A DNA stretch of 64,000 nt from Dehalococcoidales bacterium (GCA_030690265.1 JAUYHA010000177.1:124001-188000); one strand, 5' to 3'. Numbered from the stretch's first letter, positions 21,502 through 31,116 are shown. Notes: generated by a model not told the origin, from the sequence alone. Translations and numbers: made by a program.

Positions 21502-22585
21502 AAAAACAATCCTGGTCCTGGAAGATGGCTCAGTGTATCATGGCAATTCCTTTGGTGATGAAGCCAGTGGCTCTGGTGAGGTGGTCTTCAACACCAGCAT
21601 GACAGGCTATCAGGAAATACTGACCGACCCTTCTTATGCCGGACAGATTGTGCTCCTTACATATCCCCTCATCGGTAATTACGGGACAAATGAGCAGGAT
21701 TTTGAATCAGGGAAAATTCAGGTCAGGGGCCTTGTCGTCAGGGAAGAATGCCTTGAGCCTAACCACTACCTGAAGAGTAAGACCATCCATACATACTTAG
21801 CTGAAAATAACATCCCCGGAATCTACGGGGTGGATACCAGGGCTATCACTAGAAAGCTCCGTTCCGCCGGAGTGATGATGGGAATAATTACCTCTGATAA
21901 AACTGTTGAGGAAGCTCTGGAAGAATTAAAACACCTTCCCCGCTACGGGGAGATTGATTTTGTGAAGCAAATAACTACCGGAGCCTCTTACCGCTGGCAA
22001 CCAGATTCAGCCGGTTCAAACCCTTCCTTCAATATAGTTGCCCTTGACTGCGGCTTAAAGTATAATATCCTCCGTATTCTGACTAAGATGAACTGTGCGG
22101 TAACCGTTGTCCCCTGCACTATGTCAGCAAGAGAAATCCTGGCTCTGGAACCTGACGGTATTTTGCTCTCTCCCGGTCCGGGTAACCCCGAGCTTCTGGA
22201 CTATATTGTAGCTACCGTAAAAGAACTTATCGGTAAGAAGCCGATTATGGGCATCTGCCTGGGCAACCAGCTCATCGCCCAAGCTTTCGGGGCAAAGACC
22301 TTCAAGCTAAAATTCGGACACCGGGGCGGTAACCACCCGGTTAAAGACCTGAGCGATGGGCGAGTTCATATTACGGCTCAGAACCACGGCTATGCCGTGG
22401 CTGCGGATACTCTCAAAGGAGGGCTTGAGGTGAGCCACATCAATCTGAACGACGGTACAGTAGAGGGCTTGCGGCACAAGGAGCTGCCTGTCTTTGCCAT
22501 CCAGTACCACTCTGAAGCCTCTCCCGGCCCTCTGGACAACACCTACCTCTTTAACCGGTTTCTGGAGATGATGGAGGGGAAATAA
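21494..22585 (+). CDS. carA: Carbamoyl-phosphate synthase small subunit
   Basis: VLEDGSVYHGNSFGDEASGSGEVVFNTSMTGYQEILTDPSYAGQ...GICLGNQLIAQAFGAKTFKLKFGHRGGNHPV; overlaps pyrC stop. Confidence 0.96.
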   Translation: MSKKTILVLEDGSVYHGNSFGDEASGSGEVVFNTSMTGYQEILTDPSYAGQIVLLTYPLIGNYGTNEQDFESGKIQVRGLVVREECLEPNHYLKSKTIHTYLAENNIPGIYGVDTRAITRKLRSAGVMMGIITSDKTVEEALEELKHLPRYGEIDFVKQITTGASYRWQPDSAGSNPSFNIVALDCGLKYNILRILTKMNCAVTVVPCTMSAREILALEPDGILLSPGPGNPELLDYIVATVKELIGKKPIMGICLGNQLIAQAFGAKTFKLKFGHRGGNHPVKDLSDGRVHITAQNHGYAVAADTLKGGLEVSHINLNDGTVEGLRHKELPVFAIQYHSEASPGPLDNTYLFNRFLEMMEGK

Positions 22586-23191
22586 ATGGCGAAAAAATCA
22601 CCCAGAGTGCTGATTGTTGGTATGTCCGGAGCTTCAGGAGCCATTCACGGTATAAGGCTGCTGGAAATGCTGGCCGCCAGGCAGGATGTTGAGACACACC
22701 TGGTTATCTCAAAAGCGGCGGAGATAAATATCAAGCACGAAACCAGCTGGAAAGTTAGCCAGGTAAAAGCCCTGGCTAATTTCTGCTATGATATTGACGA
22801 TATTGGTGCTTCGTTAGCCAGTGGCTCCTTCAAAAGTGACGGTATGGTCATTATCCCCTGCAGCATAAAAACCCTTTCCGCCGTAGCTAATTCTTACTCC
22901 GATAATCTGCTAAGCCGGGCTGCCGATGTTACCCTCAAAGAAAGAAGGAGGCTGGTGCTGGCAGTAAGGGAAACGCCCCTTCATCTGGGTCACCTCAGAA
23001 ATATGACCAGAGTAACCGAGACAGGGGCGATTGTTTTCCCTTTAGTCACTGCTTTCTACAATAGACCCCAGACAATTCAGGAACTCATTGACCATACGGT
23101 AGGCAGAATCCTGGACCTTCTCGGTCTTGAGCATAGTCTCGTTTCACAGTGGTCAGGGATACCCGGTAAAGAAGCTCCCCGGATTAAGTAA
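22586..23191 (+). CDS. ubiX: UbiX-family flavin prenyltransferase
   Basis: IVGMSGASGAIHGIRLLEML...MVIIPCSIKTLSAVANSYSDNLLSRAADVTLKERRRLVLAVRETPLHLGHLRNM. Confidence 0.93.
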   Translation: MAKKSPRVLIVGMSGASGAIHGIRLLEMLAARQDVETHLVISKAAEINIKHETSWKVSQVKALANFCYDIDDIGASLASGSFKSDGMVIIPCSIKTLSAVANSYSDNLLSRAADVTLKERRRLVLAVRETPLHLGHLRNMTRVTETGAIVFPLVTAFYNRPQTIQELIDHTVGRILDLLGLEHSLVSQWSGIPGKEAPRIK

Positions 23192-23235
23192 AACAAGTAA
23201 GTCCGGACGAAGCGGAAAAGAAACCAAGACTCAGC

Positions 23236-23280
23236 CAAGGTCAGCGCCAAGGTTTTGGCGCTGACCTTGTTATCTCTCTT
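23236..23280 (+). terminator. Strong intrinsic terminator at the end of the pyr operon
   Basis: CAAGGTCAGCGCCAA-GGTT-TTGGCGCTGACCTTG, 15-bp perfect stem, then TTATCTCTCTT. Confidence 0.85.
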
Positions 23281-23281
23281 C

Positions 23282-23491
23282 GAGGTCGTTTATAAACCGT
23301 TCGCCCCCGTATCAAGTACGGGGCAGGCGCTGAGCCTGTCGAAGGACGCCGTTATGGTTCGAAGTCCTGTCCTGGTTCCACTGAGTCAGTTCTGGTGACA
23401 TCACTGGAACCACCACGAAGTGAGCGAAGCCTTCAGGCCGAGGCCGAAGGGCTCACCACGCACGGCTCGAACGAGTTAATAAACAATCTCC
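23282..23491. repeat. MITE-like repeat family A, longer member
   Basis: GAGGTCGTTTATAAAC ... GTTAATAAACAATCTC termini match the family A TIR; divergent interior. Confidence 0.55.
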
Positions 23492-23496
23492 TCTTC

Positions 23497-23799
23497 TTAT
23501 TCTAGCTCTTGGTGCTCTGTAGTCTCAGCAGCCGGGTGCCCGGGCTGAGTTTCACCAAGGTCAGCCAGAACCTTGATTACCCACGGCTTGGGGTGAAGTA
23601 CCCCCGTCCACGACCTGACCCACAGAGTATCGCCATCCGGTAATTTATCCGGAGCGCTGGCAAGGATAGCTTTCACAATTTTGCCGTTATATTTATTTTT
23701 ACGGTCCTCGGGGGTCAGTTCCCTGATGGTCAGGTTGGTCTCTTGATTCTCCTTCAAGTCAGAGAGGGCTCTGGTAAAGGTCATAAACTCTTTCTTCAT
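23497..23799 (-). CDS. Hypothetical protein downstream of ubiD-like gene
   Basis: 100-aa ORF, 20 bp after the ubiD stop on the same strand. Confidence 0.6.
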   Translation of the reverse strand: MKKEFMTFTRALSDLKENQETNLTIRELTPEDRKNKYNGKIVKAILASAPDKLPDGDTLWVRSWTGVLHPKPWVIKVLADLGETQPGHPAAETTEHQELE

Positions 23800-23818
23800 T
23801 AATTTTTTCTCCTAGTAT

Positions 23819-25252
23819 TTAATCTTTGAAGCCGTAATTTTTCCAGTTCTTTAGTACCTTGTTCTTCACTTCCTCAGGGTACATTACCTTAAAGGAGTTT
23901 CTAACCGGTATCTCGTTAAACCGGTCAGCTTCAGCCGGCCAGGTGCAATCAAAAACATCCAGGCCGCCAGTGTAGTGCCTTCTTTCTTCAGCTGAATAAC
24001 AGGGGGTAAGAGGGTTTGCTCCGTATTCAACCTTATTAATCTCCACTCCCCGCAGCGGGTGGCACTTGGTGGAAAAGTCGTGCATGACCTCACCCCAGTT
24101 AAACGGGTCTGCCTCATCAACTACCATTATCTTGTTGGGGTCTACCCGGCGCCGGGTCATGAAATAGTCTCTCACCTGGTCGACAACCTTCTTACCGCCC
24201 GGATTGACACCAACGATGATAAGATGGGTAACTCCGTGGGGTGGAGCATAGACATCGGTAACCGGTACATTGTGGCGGAGAAGACCGCGCTTCATAGCCA
24301 CGGCTGCGGTCATTGAAGCCAGCACGGAACTGTCATCAGGCGGAACACCCAGCTGAATAGTGGTAAATATGGGTGAGTTGCGGTGGGTAATTGCCTTTAT
24401 CTTACATAAGGTGCCGCTCCTCATCCCTTCGGTTCTAAATCCGGGGTATTCTCCGAAAGGTCCCTCTGAAGTCACCCTATCAGGCTGAAGCTCACCCTCA
24501 AGAATAATCTCGGCGTTAGCCGGTACCATCAGGTCTATGGTTTTACATTTCACCATCTCTATTGGCTTCTGGTTCCAAGCCCCGGCATAGTCAGCTTCAT
24601 CCACTTCAACCCCGTAGGAAACGGTAGATACCGCATTACTGGCCGGGTCACCACCAATGACGACCGCCATTGGCATAGGCTTGTTGGCCGGCACATATTT
24701 CCCATGTAATACCATACCGAGATGGCTGGTAACCCTGGGCCAGCCGGTAATATAATGTTTATTGTGTATCATGAAGCGGTACATGCCCCAGTTCTGTAAC
24801 CCGGTGTCCGGGTCCTTGGTTACCTCAAAAGCCCAGGTGGCTATATATCGCCCGCCGTCACCATCGTGCAAATAAGGGGTTGGCAGCTTGTTAAGGTCAA
24901 CATCATCTCCCAGGATAACATTCTCCTGACAGGGGGCACTATCTACAACTACTGGCTTAACTGTCTTTTCGATTCTTTTGGCATACTCGGCATAAATGTC
25001 TCGAATAGGCGTCTCAGGCGGCATATCCAGGGCAATAGCTACCCGGCGAAATGTTCCCAGCATTCCGCTAAAGATACGATGCCCGGGATAATCTTTGATG
25101 TTTTCAAATACAATTGCTGGACCCTCTCTCTGGTAAGCCAGCCGCCCAATAGCGCCTACCTCCAGGTCCCAATCCACTTCCTGTTTGATATGGACTATAT
25201 CCCCTGTTTTATCCAGGGCTTCAATAAACTTACGATTATCTGTATATGCCAT
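23819..25252 (-). CDS. UbiD-family decarboxylase
   Basis: FIEALDKTGDIVHIKQEVDWDLEVGAIGRLAYQREGPAIVFENIKDYPGHRIFSGMLGT...ILEGELQPDRVTSEGPFGEYPGFR. Confidence 0.93.
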   Translation of the reverse strand: MAYTDNRKFIEALDKTGDIVHIKQEVDWDLEVGAIGRLAYQREGPAIVFENIKDYPGHRIFSGMLGTFRRVAIALDMPPETPIRDIYAEYAKRIEKTVKPVVVDSAPCQENVILGDDVDLNKLPTPYLHDGDGGRYIATWAFEVTKDPDTGLQNWGMYRFMIHNKHYITGWPRVTSHLGMVLHGKYVPANKPMPMAVVIGGDPASNAVSTVSYGVEVDEADYAGAWNQKPIEMVKCKTIDLMVPANAEIILEGELQPDRVTSEGPFGEYPGFRTEGMRSGTLCKIKAITHRNSPIFTTIQLGVPPDDSSVLASMTAAVAMKRGLLRHNVPVTDVYAPPHGVTHLIIVGVNPGGKKVVDQVRDYFMTRRRVDPNKIMVVDEADPFNWGEVMHDFSTKCHPLRGVEINKVEYGANPLTPCYSAEERRHYTGGLDVFDCTWPAEADRFNEIPVRNSFKVMYPEEVKNKVLKNWKNYGFKD

Positions 25253-25409
25253 ATTACCTCCATACTAAATAGAAAATTTTTTTGTTTTTTACTACCTCTC
25301 GGTAGACACCTGCCAAGTGAAAAGCCATTTATCTATAGCTGCCGCCTGCGGTATCATCATGCCTCCATAAACAATTTAGATACCACTCATACTCGTAAGG
25401 TGAACCCTC

Positions 25410-25529
25410 TCACCTGATGGACATAGGCAGTAAAACGAAGAGACCAATCAGAAATATAACCACAAATGCCATTAACAGGATACCGATGATAGTTCCAACT
25501 GAGATGCGGCGCTTCGGTTTCCGTCTCAC
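25410..25529 (-). CDS. Small single-TM protein (39 aa)
   Basis: GTG at 25529: MRRKPKRRISVGTIIGILLMAFVVIFLIGLFVLLPMSIR*, preceded by AAAGGAGGAGGGAAAGG; basic N-terminus plus one hydrophobic helix. Confidence 0.4.
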   Translation of the reverse strand: MRRKPKRRISVGTIIGILLMAFVVIFLIGLFVLLPMSIR

Positions 25530-25619
25530 TAATACCTTTCCCTCCTCCTTTCTCTATTTTAACGAAAGACCGGGACAAATTTTATCGACCTGCTCTATTT
25601 TTAGTTTTTGCCCCCGGCT

Positions 25620-25997
25620 TTACTTCTTATTCAGAAAATCATTTACCAGCAAATCAGCATTGTCCATAAACTTTCCGATTTCTTCCTCTGTAATATCGTC
25701 CAGATGAATACCGGCAATGACACAGCTTGGCCCCTTTATGGACTTGCTAATCAAGTAAGCTGATTTCTGGGCTATAGCATCATCTTTATGCCCCAGCCTG
25801 GTCAGCACTGACACAGAAGTTCTACCTGATTTGTCATCATATTCGCCCACAGCCACCGCACCAAGATGAGGGTTCTCATTATAAATAGACACTACCGGCA
25901 CACTACCCATATAAGTTACCGAAAGGCTGACTTTTGTCCTCCCTTCCCCTTTAGTTATCCCGTATCTATCCATCACCTCATCAAGGCAAGGCAACAA
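25620..25997 (-). CDS. Hypothetical protein, possibly LpdD-like prenylated-flavin chaperone domain
   Basis: GHKDDAIAQKSAYLISKSIKGPSCVIAGIHLDDITEEEIGKF; weak recollection of the LpdD signature plus ubiX/ubiD neighbourhood. Confidence 0.5.
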   Translation of the reverse strand: MLPCLDEVMDRYGITKGEGRTKVSLSVTYMGSVPVVSIYNENPHLGAVAVGEYDDKSGRTSVSVLTRLGHKDDAIAQKSAYLISKSIKGPSCVIAGIHLDDITEEEIGKFMDNADLLVNDFLNKK

Positions 25998-26149
25998 ACT
26001 TTTATTTGCTGGGAGTTTTGACCGTCTTTGAAACAGGTCGTATCGATTTTTGTAATCCCGAAACCTTGTAAAAACTACCTTATTATTAGTGATTTTGTCA
26101 AGCCTCAGCGGGCTTTATTTGCACAAGAACCTGAAAATGCCCCTTGAAC

Positions 26150-26295
26150 GAGGTCGTTTAGCAACGCCTTAGTGTCATTCTGAGCGAAGCGAAGAATCCG
26201 TTCCCCGACTACGGATTCTTCGTCGTTCACCTTCGGTTCACTCTGACTTATCGGAACGAGTTCACTCCTCAGAATGACGTTGTTAAACATCCTCT
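26150..26295. repeat. MITE-like repeat family A, copy 2, flanked by 8-bp direct repeats
   Basis: Flanked by CCTTGAAC at 26142-26149 and 26296-26303. Confidence 0.85.
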
Positions 26296-26361
26296 CCTTG
26301 AACAACAGTTGACGGTCAGCTGCTGATGGGTTAAAATTAAATGCTAGAGTTAATCACGGAG

Positions 26362-26548
26362 GAGGTTGTTTAATAACTATCTTGTCATTGCAAGCCGAAG
26401 GCTTCAGCCAGAAGGTTTTCACTCTGACGAATCGGAACGAGCAGCCTGAAGGCGTGGCAATCTCAAAACTTTTAGAGATTGCTTCGTCGCGGAGTTTACA
26501 CTGAGCGAAGCGAATGTGCTCCTCGCAATGACATTGCTAAACGACTTC
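26362..26548. repeat. MITE-like repeat family A, longer member upstream of purF
   Basis: GAGGTTGTTTAATAAC ... ATTGCTAAACGACTTC termini. Confidence 0.6.
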
Positions 26549-26572
26549 CGGAGTAAAGAGAGGTAAGCAAGC

Positions 26573-27994
26573 TTGCACGAGTCCTGCGGAGTTGTCGGTA
26601 TTTATGCTCCTGATGAAGATGTAGCCCGGCTTACCTTTTTTGCTTTATTCGCTCTCCAGCATCGAGGCCAGGAGAGCGCCGGTATTGCCACCGCTGATGG
26701 CAAAAAGCTCCGGATTTATGCGGAGATGGGGCTGGTATCCCAGGTATTTGATGAGGAGTCACTGGGTCAGCTCACCGGGCATATTGCTATCGGTCACACC
26801 CGTTATTCAACCAGGGGTTCCAGTAAAATAATCAATGCTCAGCCTATCGTGGTGGGTGAGGATTCGAATACTCTGGCTGTAGCTCATAACGGGAACATCG
26901 TCAACGCTGAAAACCTGTATCGGGGTTTATCGGCACACGGCTATACCTTTCATACCTCTACGGATACCGAGGTTATTGCCAACCTTATTGCCTCTTCCCC
27001 GGAGAAAGATTGGGTAGGCAAGATAAGATATGCCATGCGCCGGCTCCAGGGTGCCTATTCCCTGACCCTTCTGACCATGGATACCGTCTTCGGAGTTCGT
27101 GACCCCTTTGGTGTTCGTCCACTCTGCCTAGGAACCATCAATGGCGGCTTTGTCCTGGCTTCGGAAAGCTGTGCACTGGACCACATCGGTGCCGATTTTA
27201 TTCGTGAGATTGAACCGGGGGAGATAGTTGCCATCAGCTCCAATGGCGTTCAAAGTTACCGCGAGGAATCAAAAAGAAAAGCTTCGTGTATCTTTGAGTT
27301 TATCTATTTTTCCCGGCCGGACAGCACCATTAATGGGCAGTTGCTTTATTCGGCCCGGCAGGCTATGGGGGCAAGGCTGGCCGAAGAGCATCCTGTGGAG
27401 GCTGATTTAGTTATGGGGGTGCCTGATTCAGCAACAGCCGCCGGAGGCGGTTACGCTCTCAGGTCAGGCATACCTCTGGCTGAGGGGCTGATTAAGAACC
27501 GCTATGTAGGGCGCACCTTTATCGAGCCTGACCAGCGAATCAGAGACCTTGGCGTAAAGCTAAAGTTTAATCCTTTATCCCAGGTATTGAAAGATAAGCG
27601 GGTAGTCCTGGTTGATGATAGTATTGTGCGTGGCACCACCACTCCCCAGGTGATAAAGCTATTAAGGAAGGCGGGGACTAAAGAAGTCCACATCCGTATC
27701 TGTGCTCCGCCCATCTGCTATCCCTGTTTCCTTGGCGTTGATATGGCTACCCGCTGGGAGCTAATTGCCGCTCAGAAAACAATTCCCGAGATTAGAGATT
27801 TTATCGGCGCCGATTCACTGGGCTATCTCAGCATTGACGGACTGATAAAAGCGGTAGGCTTACCCAAGGATATTTTCTGTCTGGCTTGCTTTACCGGGGA
27901 CTACCCGATACCGGTCCAGATTGAAATGGATAAGCTGGCACTGGAATCTGTAGCCGCCGCAGAGCAATCACCTCTCGATATAAGACAGCGTTAG
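26573..27994 (+). CDS. purF: Amidophosphoribosyltransferase
   Basis: HESCGVVGIYAPDEDVARLTFFALFALQHRGQESAGIAT...VVLVDDSIVRGTTTPQVIKLLRKAG; TTG start. Confidence 0.95.
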   Translation: MHESCGVVGIYAPDEDVARLTFFALFALQHRGQESAGIATADGKKLRIYAEMGLVSQVFDEESLGQLTGHIAIGHTRYSTRGSSKIINAQPIVVGEDSNTLAVAHNGNIVNAENLYRGLSAHGYTFHTSTDTEVIANLIASSPEKDWVGKIRYAMRRLQGAYSLTLLTMDTVFGVRDPFGVRPLCLGTINGGFVLASESCALDHIGADFIREIEPGEIVAISSNGVQSYREESKRKASCIFEFIYFSRPDSTINGQLLYSARQAMGARLAEEHPVEADLVMGVPDSATAAGGGYALRSGIPLAEGLIKNRYVGRTFIEPDQRIRDLGVKLKFNPLSQVLKDKRVVLVDDSIVRGTTTPQVIKLLRKAGTKEVHIRICAPPICYPCFLGVDMATRWELIAAQKTIPEIRDFIGADSLGYLSIDGLIKAVGLPKDIFCLACFTGDYPIPVQIEMDKLALESVAAAEQSPLDIRQR

Positions 27995-28046
27995 GTTAAA
28001 ACCTTATTATTTAGAGAGGTGGTCTGAGAATGCTATCCCAAAGCCA

Positions 28047-28140
28047 TTTTGTCATTCCCGCGAAGCTTGTCCCGTACTTGATACGGGAGCGGGAATCCGA
28101 ACCACCCCACTTGGATTCCGTGTCAAGCACGGAATGACAT
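28047..28140. repeat. TCATTCC-type intergenic inverted repeat
   Basis: GTCATTCCCGCG...CCGTACTTGATACGGGAGCGGGAATCC...GGATTCCGTGTCAAGCACGGAATGAC. Confidence 0.7.
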
Positions 28141-28153
28141 TTTTCAGACAGCG

Positions 28154-28327
28154 CTAGTGTGGTGTATTGTAAATAGCGTTAGTATACCGATTCATTCCAT
28201 TCCGGCCCCGTATCAGGTACGGGATAAACTCCAGCCGGAATCCAGCTGTCCCTGCCCCAACTGGATACCGACTTTCGTCGGTATGGTTATCGGGCATACT
28301 AACGAAGCGTTAGAAACACTACACTAG
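28154..28327. repeat. MITE-like repeat family B, copy
   Basis: CTAGTGTGGTGT ... ACACTACACTAG terminal inverted repeats. Confidence 0.7.
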
Positions 28328-28341
28328 TTGAGACCTTATTG

Positions 28342-28866
28342 TCAGCCTTCGGTTTCTGGGCGGTATTTTTCCATTAGCAGGAAGTTATAGCCGTCCCTGG
28401 CAAGTTCCCCGTAAGGGGTAAAACCACACTTCCGGAAACACTGCTGTGCCCTGGTGTTTGATTCCAGGGTCTTCAAGTAGATGCGGTTGAGCTTCGTTTC
28501 CCGAAAAATATAATCGAGCAGGGTGGTGACCACATCGGCACCATAACCTTTACTCCAGTAGTCCCGGTTGCCAATCATAATACCCAGCTCGGCTTCCCCC
28601 TTATTCTCGTTGATGTGATAATAAGAACAGTTGCCGATATGCTTCCCGTCCAGGGTATCCACAGCGAACTGGTAACTGATTACGGAGTAATAGCTCAATT
28701 CCCTGGTATAGTCTTCTAAATACTGGGAATACGGGGCGGTCAAGAGCGGGGCAGCATCAAGATGGGCAAGCTCCGGGTCCGTTTCCCAGGCATAGTCATC
28801 CCAGGCATCACTGGGGCTTTTTTCGCGGAGAATAACTTTGCTGCCGGTAATCACGGTGGCATCCAC
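28342..28866 (-). CDS. GNAT family acetyltransferase (RimJ/RimL-like)
   Basis: GKHIGNCSYYHINENKGEAELGIMIGNRDYWSKGYGADVVTTLLDYIFRETKLNRIYLKTLESNTRAQQCFRKCGF. Confidence 0.9.
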   Translation of the reverse strand: MDATVITGSKVILREKSPSDAWDDYAWETDPELAHLDAAPLLTAPYSQYLEDYTRELSYYSVISYQFAVDTLDGKHIGNCSYYHINENKGEAELGIMIGNRDYWSKGYGADVVTTLLDYIFRETKLNRIYLKTLESNTRAQQCFRKCGFTPYGELARDGYNFLLMEKYRPETEG

Positions 28867-28869
28867 AGT

Positions 28870-29670
28870 CTAATCATCCTCCTCCTCCTCATCCTCCTCT
28901 TCTCCTTGCTCCCAGATTGGCTCGGTAAAGAGGTCTATATACTCTCCCATAGCTTCGGCAGCCAGCTCCTTCATTTTCTCTTTCGTCTCACTGGCTAGCT
29001 GGGCCAGCTCAGAGATATCAATTTTAATGTCCACCATTCTAGCAAGAACTTCCAGTATAGCTAAAGCAGCCATGGGGTTCTGTATCCGGGTAGCATAAGC
29101 GGGCACTTCGCCCAGCAAGCAGATACCCCCCACCCCTCTCTCTTTGGCTACCCCCAGCAGCAACCCGTTCAATCCCGAGATATGGAGGTTACCCCTTTGC
29201 ACCAGGTCATACTCTTTCAGCTCTGCCATCAGGTGAGGGGCGGTGGCTACTCCCCAGACCTTGGGCTGCTCGGAATGATGAATACGGGTAATAGCGGCGG
29301 CACAGGTATAGATTCTTTTTGCCTGAAACTTCAGCGCTACATCAAGGACACAGTTAGCCAGCTCGTATCCCCTGGCAGCTGGCTGGTCATCACCGATGAA
29401 CAGGATTATATCGCTTTTCCCGGCCTCGTTTTTCCAGTAGTAAAACCGGCTCTGGGGGAACTGGGGAGCCTCAACCAGATTGTCTATAACTACTACCCCG
29501 ATGGGGTCAAAGAAGTGAACCGCTTTAATCTCCGCCAGCCTCTTGAAATTCAGCTTCCGTTCCAGGTAGGTAGCTACCAGCATCGAGACATTGGCAATGC
29601 CGGGCCAGGCAGCTATCAAAACAGGAGATTTAAGCTTCGGCCGGGCGTAAATCTTGACTAAATCACTCAT
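28870..29670 (-). CDS. PAC2 family (proteasome assembly chaperone-like) protein with acidic C-terminus
   Basis: SPVLIAAWPGIANVSMLVATYLERKL...GLNGLLLGVAKERGVGGICLLGEVPAYATRIQNP; tail EQGEEEDEEEEDD. Confidence 0.8.
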   Translation of the reverse strand: MSDLVKIYARPKLKSPVLIAAWPGIANVSMLVATYLERKLNFKRLAEIKAVHFFDPIGVVVIDNLVEAPQFPQSRFYYWKNEAGKSDIILFIGDDQPAARGYELANCVLDVALKFQAKRIYTCAAAITRIHHSEQPKVWGVATAPHLMAELKEYDLVQRGNLHISGLNGLLLGVAKERGVGGICLLGEVPAYATRIQNPMAALAILEVLARMVDIKIDISELAQLASETKEKMKELAAEAMGEYIDLFTEPIWEQGEEEDEEEEDD

Positions 29671-29861
29671 TAAAGATACCTCTTATCAGGTTATTTCCTA
29701 TGTCATTGCGAGGGCGAAGCCTGTGGCAATCTCTATTTATTTGTAACCCCATCCCCTTTGTCCCCTTCAGGGAGAACCCTTCAGGGTGAACCTTTCCCCT
29801 TATCAAGGGGAAAGGGAAGATTTTATGAAGAGGGGCGAAGCCCCTCTTGGACTCCCCTTTA

Positions 29862-30086
29862 TTACTCCATTATGGGTCTTTCAACCCACCCTATATTAAA
29901 TTTTGCGGGTGTTCCTGGTCTAGTTCTCTCTATGAGCTTGTACTTCCGTAGCTCATCTTTTACAAACTTCAGGTGTAAGAGAGCTTTACATTTTGAACAG
30001 ACTAGCTGCCCATCATAATTGTCCATATTAATGTATTTTGGAAGTTCAAGAGTTTGGTCACATGCGAGGCATTCTATTTCAAACAT
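29862..30086 (-). CDS. Small zinc-ribbon-like hypothetical protein
   Basis: MFEIECLACDQTLELPKYINMDNYDGQLVCSKCKALLHLKF; CxxC...CxxC. Confidence 0.6.
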   Translation of the reverse strand: MFEIECLACDQTLELPKYINMDNYDGQLVCSKCKALLHLKFVKDELRKYKLIERTRPGTPAKFNIGWVERPIME

Positions 30087-30239
30087 TTCGGTCCTTTGTC
30101 AAGTTCATCTAATCAAGTTTTTTCCCAGCACCTTGCCGCATCCTTTACACTTAAGATTTCTCTCATTATTTGTCAAGTCCCTCAACTCCGTTCTCGTTCC
30201 GAGCCTCGTCAGAGTGAACAGAACAAGTCCTTCAATTCC

Positions 30240-30836
30240 TTATCTCACTGGAAAAAGAGACGGTGGCGCCGGGGGTAGCTCAATTCCGAATTTTTCCCTG
30301 AATTCTTTCCTGTAGTCTTCCATGAATTCGTCTAACCAAGATGATTTAGATTTTGCTTTTAATTCAGATGAGGCATGTATTCCCAACTTTGATGACACTG
30401 CGTATTGTTCTAATCCTGTGAAATAATTGCTGTATTTGACGTCAGGGTCATACTTGACTGCATTAGCGTAACCCATTCGCACAAGTTCAGCATTGACAAA
30501 TAAATCCCCAACATAGACATAACATAACAATCGCCCATATTTATCTGTTTCTGAAACATCTCGCTTCAGTCTTACCTTTTTACCTAGTACTAACTCCGCA
30601 TTCTTTGCTAAAGCTTCTTTAAAATAATACTCATCTTCTTCTGGAGCATCTATACCAATGTATCGCACACGATAACCGCCCTCAATCTCAATAGTGTCAC
30701 CATCTATAACCCTTGTGACAATGGCTTTATCCGGGACTTTATCACTCAAAAGTAAGCTAAAGCCGAAAGCTAAAAAACCAATCGCTGCTATACCAACAAT
30801 AGCGATTACAGTATATATGTTGAGGAAACGTTTCAT
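30240..30836 (-). CDS. Thermonuclease family (SNase-like) protein with N-terminal TM
   Basis: VTRVIDGDTIEIEGGYRVRYIGIDAPEEDEYYFKEAL...GYANAVKYDPDVKY. Confidence 0.9.
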   Translation of the reverse strand: MKRFLNIYTVIAIVGIAAIGFLAFGFSLLLSDKVPDKAIVTRVIDGDTIEIEGGYRVRYIGIDAPEEDEYYFKEALAKNAELVLGKKVRLKRDVSETDKYGRLLCYVYVGDLFVNAELVRMGYANAVKYDPDVKYSNYFTGLEQYAVSSKLGIHASSELKAKSKSSWLDEFMEDYRKEFREKFGIELPPAPPSLFPVR

Positions 30837-30866
30837 TCCAACCTCTTCGCCTCAATTAAGGTGCTA

Positions 30867-30949
30867 TCACTTACTCGCCACCGAGACACTGGAGAGGTAG
30901 AGGGGTGGGGTATTAAGAAAGCCGCCTACCCATTTCGTATCCCCGCAGT
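30867..30949 (-). pseudogene. Duplicated C-terminal fragment of PmbA/TldE
   Basis: Minus frame KWVGGFLNTPPLYLSSVSVASK* nearly identical to RWVGSSLNTPPLYLSSVSVASK* at the end of 31117..32418. Confidence 0.75.
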
Positions 30950-31116
30950 AAATAACCCCTTCTCTCTTCATACCTCTTGTCCTCTTTTTTTGACTGCTGT
31001 CTATTTCTGTTGACATAACATCAAAAACAACTCAAAGCTAAACAGGTCTCAACAGGCACGAGTCGTTGTCCAAAATTTTTTTTATCTATTTTGCCTTTAG
31101 TCACACCTTCATATCC

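Noticed and set aside
23282-23491. Possible CRISPR array or ncRNA in the repeat-rich 23.3-23.5 kb region
   Set aside because: No regularly spaced direct repeats with unique spacers; structure fits dispersed inverted repeats.
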